6,281 bases of DNA. It comes from an uncultured Lachnospiraceae bacterium (lineage in GTDB: Bacteria > Bacillota > Clostridia > Lachnospirales > Lachnospiraceae). A model generated the notes under the pieces. It was not told the DNA's origin. It searched no databases and worked only from the letters and a program-made list of their open reading frames with translations. The stretch's first letter is position 1, and each line of letters begins with the position of its first letter. The stretch is from the NCBI GenBank assembly GCA_910588755.1, contig CAJUQZ010000190.1, positions 1-6,281 on the forward strand, read 5' to 3'. The translations under genes and the position numbers were made by a program. Shown here piece after piece: positions 5,388-6,281 of the stretch.

Positions 5388-5413
5388 AGCGGGCATTGCC
5401 CGTTTTATTTTTC
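5386..5413 (+). terminator. Convergent plus-strand terminator
   Basis: CGGGC (5390-5394) and GCCCG (5398-5402) pair around ATT, followed on the plus strand by TTTTATTTTTC. It overlaps the end of the minus-strand Cys-rich gene and would stop plus-strand transcription coming through the remnants. The stem is short, hence moderate confidence. Confidence 0.55.
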
Positions 5414-5656
5414 TTTTGGTGGTTTTTTCTTTGGACACCATGCTGGTGATGTCTTGACAGGGACAGTATCCGAATATCTTGCCCCATATCCAAGGAAACC
5501 GGGCATTTTCTGCATCCTTTTTTTATGGAAATAGTTCTCGATATAGCGCTGGTCAGGATGCCTGCAGGTGAAGCTGGTTCTTGTATTCCCCAAAGAGCGG
5601 AACCCGCTGCAGTGCTGGCAGGCGGAGCATTTTATGGTCTGTTTTTGGTCTTTCAT
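5405..5656 (-). CDS. Small Cys-rich protein, probable zinc-binding, mobile-element type
   Basis: An 83-residue basic protein. Cys10, Cys13 and Cys16 (CSACQHC), then Cys31 with His33 (FTCRHPD) and a late Cys74 (PAWCPKK), suggest a small zinc-binding fold. Between them are RYIENYFHKKRMQKMPGFLG and a Lys/Pro-rich tail. The ATG at 5656 shares its A with the TAA of the upstream gene (TAATG), and AAGGAG (5670-5665) lies within that gene's end, so the two are translationally coupled. It is the last gene before the terminator at 5340-5375. I recall similar small CxxCxxC...WCP proteins in clostridial phage and conjugative elements, but no function is known to me. A role in nucleic-acid binding is only inferred from the likely zinc site and basic charge. 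Confidence 0.8.
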   Translation of the reverse strand: MKDQKQTIKCSACQHCSGFRSLGNTRTSFTCRHPDQRYIENYFHKKRMQKMPGFLGYGARYSDTVPVKTSPAWCPKKKPPKEK

Positions 5657-6281
5657 TATGCCGTCTCCTTTTTGTTTTCCAGTTTCTTCAGGTTTTCTAT
5701 GTGGTGCCTAACTAAAATGTGGAAACTGTCATCCAGATACGTCTGCCCTTTTTCTTCCATCAGCTGCATGGCTTCCTTTTGCTGTTGATACCATTTCTGC
5801 TGGGGCACATTTTCTTTATTGCATATAAGGAAAGTAACAATAGAGGTCGGATATTGGAGTTCATGCAGCTTGAGGTTTTCGGCATAACTTTGTGCGGCCT
5901 CCCGGTCATCAAAGATGTCATGATACAGCCTTTGTACCAGTGGAATGCCTTTGAACGGAGCAAGGAAATCTTCCGTCACGATATAGCCGAGCTGGTCATC
6001 CGGAATGTCTTCAACATGATAGGTTGTAATGTAGGAAACCTGCCCGAAGGCGTAATCCCGGCGGAAGGTCCGTTTGCTGCCATCAAAGACAGCTTCCCGC
6101 TCCAGATAGGTCTGGCCGTCAAATTCACTGGTTTCGCAGTCCTTATAGGTTACATTCCCTTCACTGTCTGTTTCCTCCTCCTTGATGGCAAACTGGAAAC
6201 AGGACTTTTCGGAAAGCGCCTGCAGGATCTTTTCCCGGATGTTCTCCACATAGGGGAAATCTTTGGCAATGTCATCTGCGA
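5656..6281 (-). CDS. Uncharacterised mobile-element protein, C-terminal part (continues past window)
   Basis: 207 residues are visible and the frame stays open to the right edge. A GTG at 6249 could be taken as a start, but no ribosome binding site precedes it and the sequence upstream (ADDIAKDFPY) reads as protein, so a larger gene cut by the window is more likely. The segment is acidic and soluble, with no membrane segment. It includes TYLEREAVFDGSKRTFRRDY, HVEDIPDDQLGYIVTEDFL, YHDIFDDREAAQSYAENLKL and a Lys/Gln-rich helical C-terminus (QQKWYQQQKEAMQLMEEK). The FDDREAAQSYAENL stretch is a conserved-looking helix, but I do not recognise the family. It is coupled to the Cys-rich gene by a TAATG overlap, so both are expressed together and may act in one complex or process. 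Confidence 0.8.
   Translation of the reverse strand, partial: ADDIAKDFPYVENIREKILQALSEKSCFQFAIKEEETDSEGNVTYKDCETSEFDGQTYLEREAVFDGSKRTFRRDYAFGQVSYITTYHVEDIPDDQLGYIVTEDFLAPFKGIPLVQRLYHDIFDDREAAQSYAENLKLHELQYPTSIVTFLICNKENVPQQKWYQQQKEAMQLMEEKGQTYLDDSFHILVRHHIENLKKLENKKETA

Overview
The window looks like part of an integrative/conjugative or similar mobile element of a gut-type Firmicute (Clostridia, Lachnospiraceae/Oscillospiraceae-like). The clues are AGGAGG-type ribosome binding sites, moderate GC, a VanR/VanS-style two-component pair, a NAD-dependent DNA ligase next to uncharacterised accessory genes, and a topoisomerase III scrap. The species assignment is inferred. No rRNA, tRNA, CRISPR array, insertion sequence or integrase is visible.

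Layout. (1) Positions 1-1018, minus strand: N-terminal half of a LigA-type DNA ligase, cut by the window edge. (2) 1019-1430: no convincing full gene, but a structured minus-strand leader for ligA. It holds a near-consensus promoter (-35 TTGACT, 17 bp, -10 TATCAT), an inverted repeat touching the -35, a possible short leader peptide whose last codons form one arm of a terminator, a second strong terminator, and a third hairpin. (3) 1418-1603, minus: a small acidic protein with an antitoxin-like C-terminus. (4) 1604-1845: divergent intergenic region with two palindromes and a 20-bp box upstream of the response regulator. (5) 1846-3919, plus: overlapping OmpR-family response regulator and histidine kinase genes, closed by a terminator. 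(6) 3962-4937, plus: a second near-identical copy of the 20-bp box, then a lipoprotein with two tandem copies of a domain of about 90-100 residues. (7) 4938-5390, plus: two decayed gene pieces back to back, the C-terminal part of an ECF-transporter S component and a short piece of topB with a spoiled catalytic motif. (8) 5340-5413: convergent terminators. (9) 5405-6281, minus: a Cys-rich 83-aa protein translationally coupled to an upstream gene whose N-terminus lies outside the window.

How they fit together. The simplest reading is a minus-strand mobile-element backbone (6281 to 5405, then ligA) interrupted by a plus-strand accessory cassette (about 1.6-5.4 kb). In the cassette the two-component system probably controls its own operon and the lipoprotein gene through the shared box. 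The lipoprotein would be the envelope effector or accessory of the system; the inducing signal cannot be read from the sequence. The most unusual region is the ligA leader, which has the architecture of transcription attenuation.
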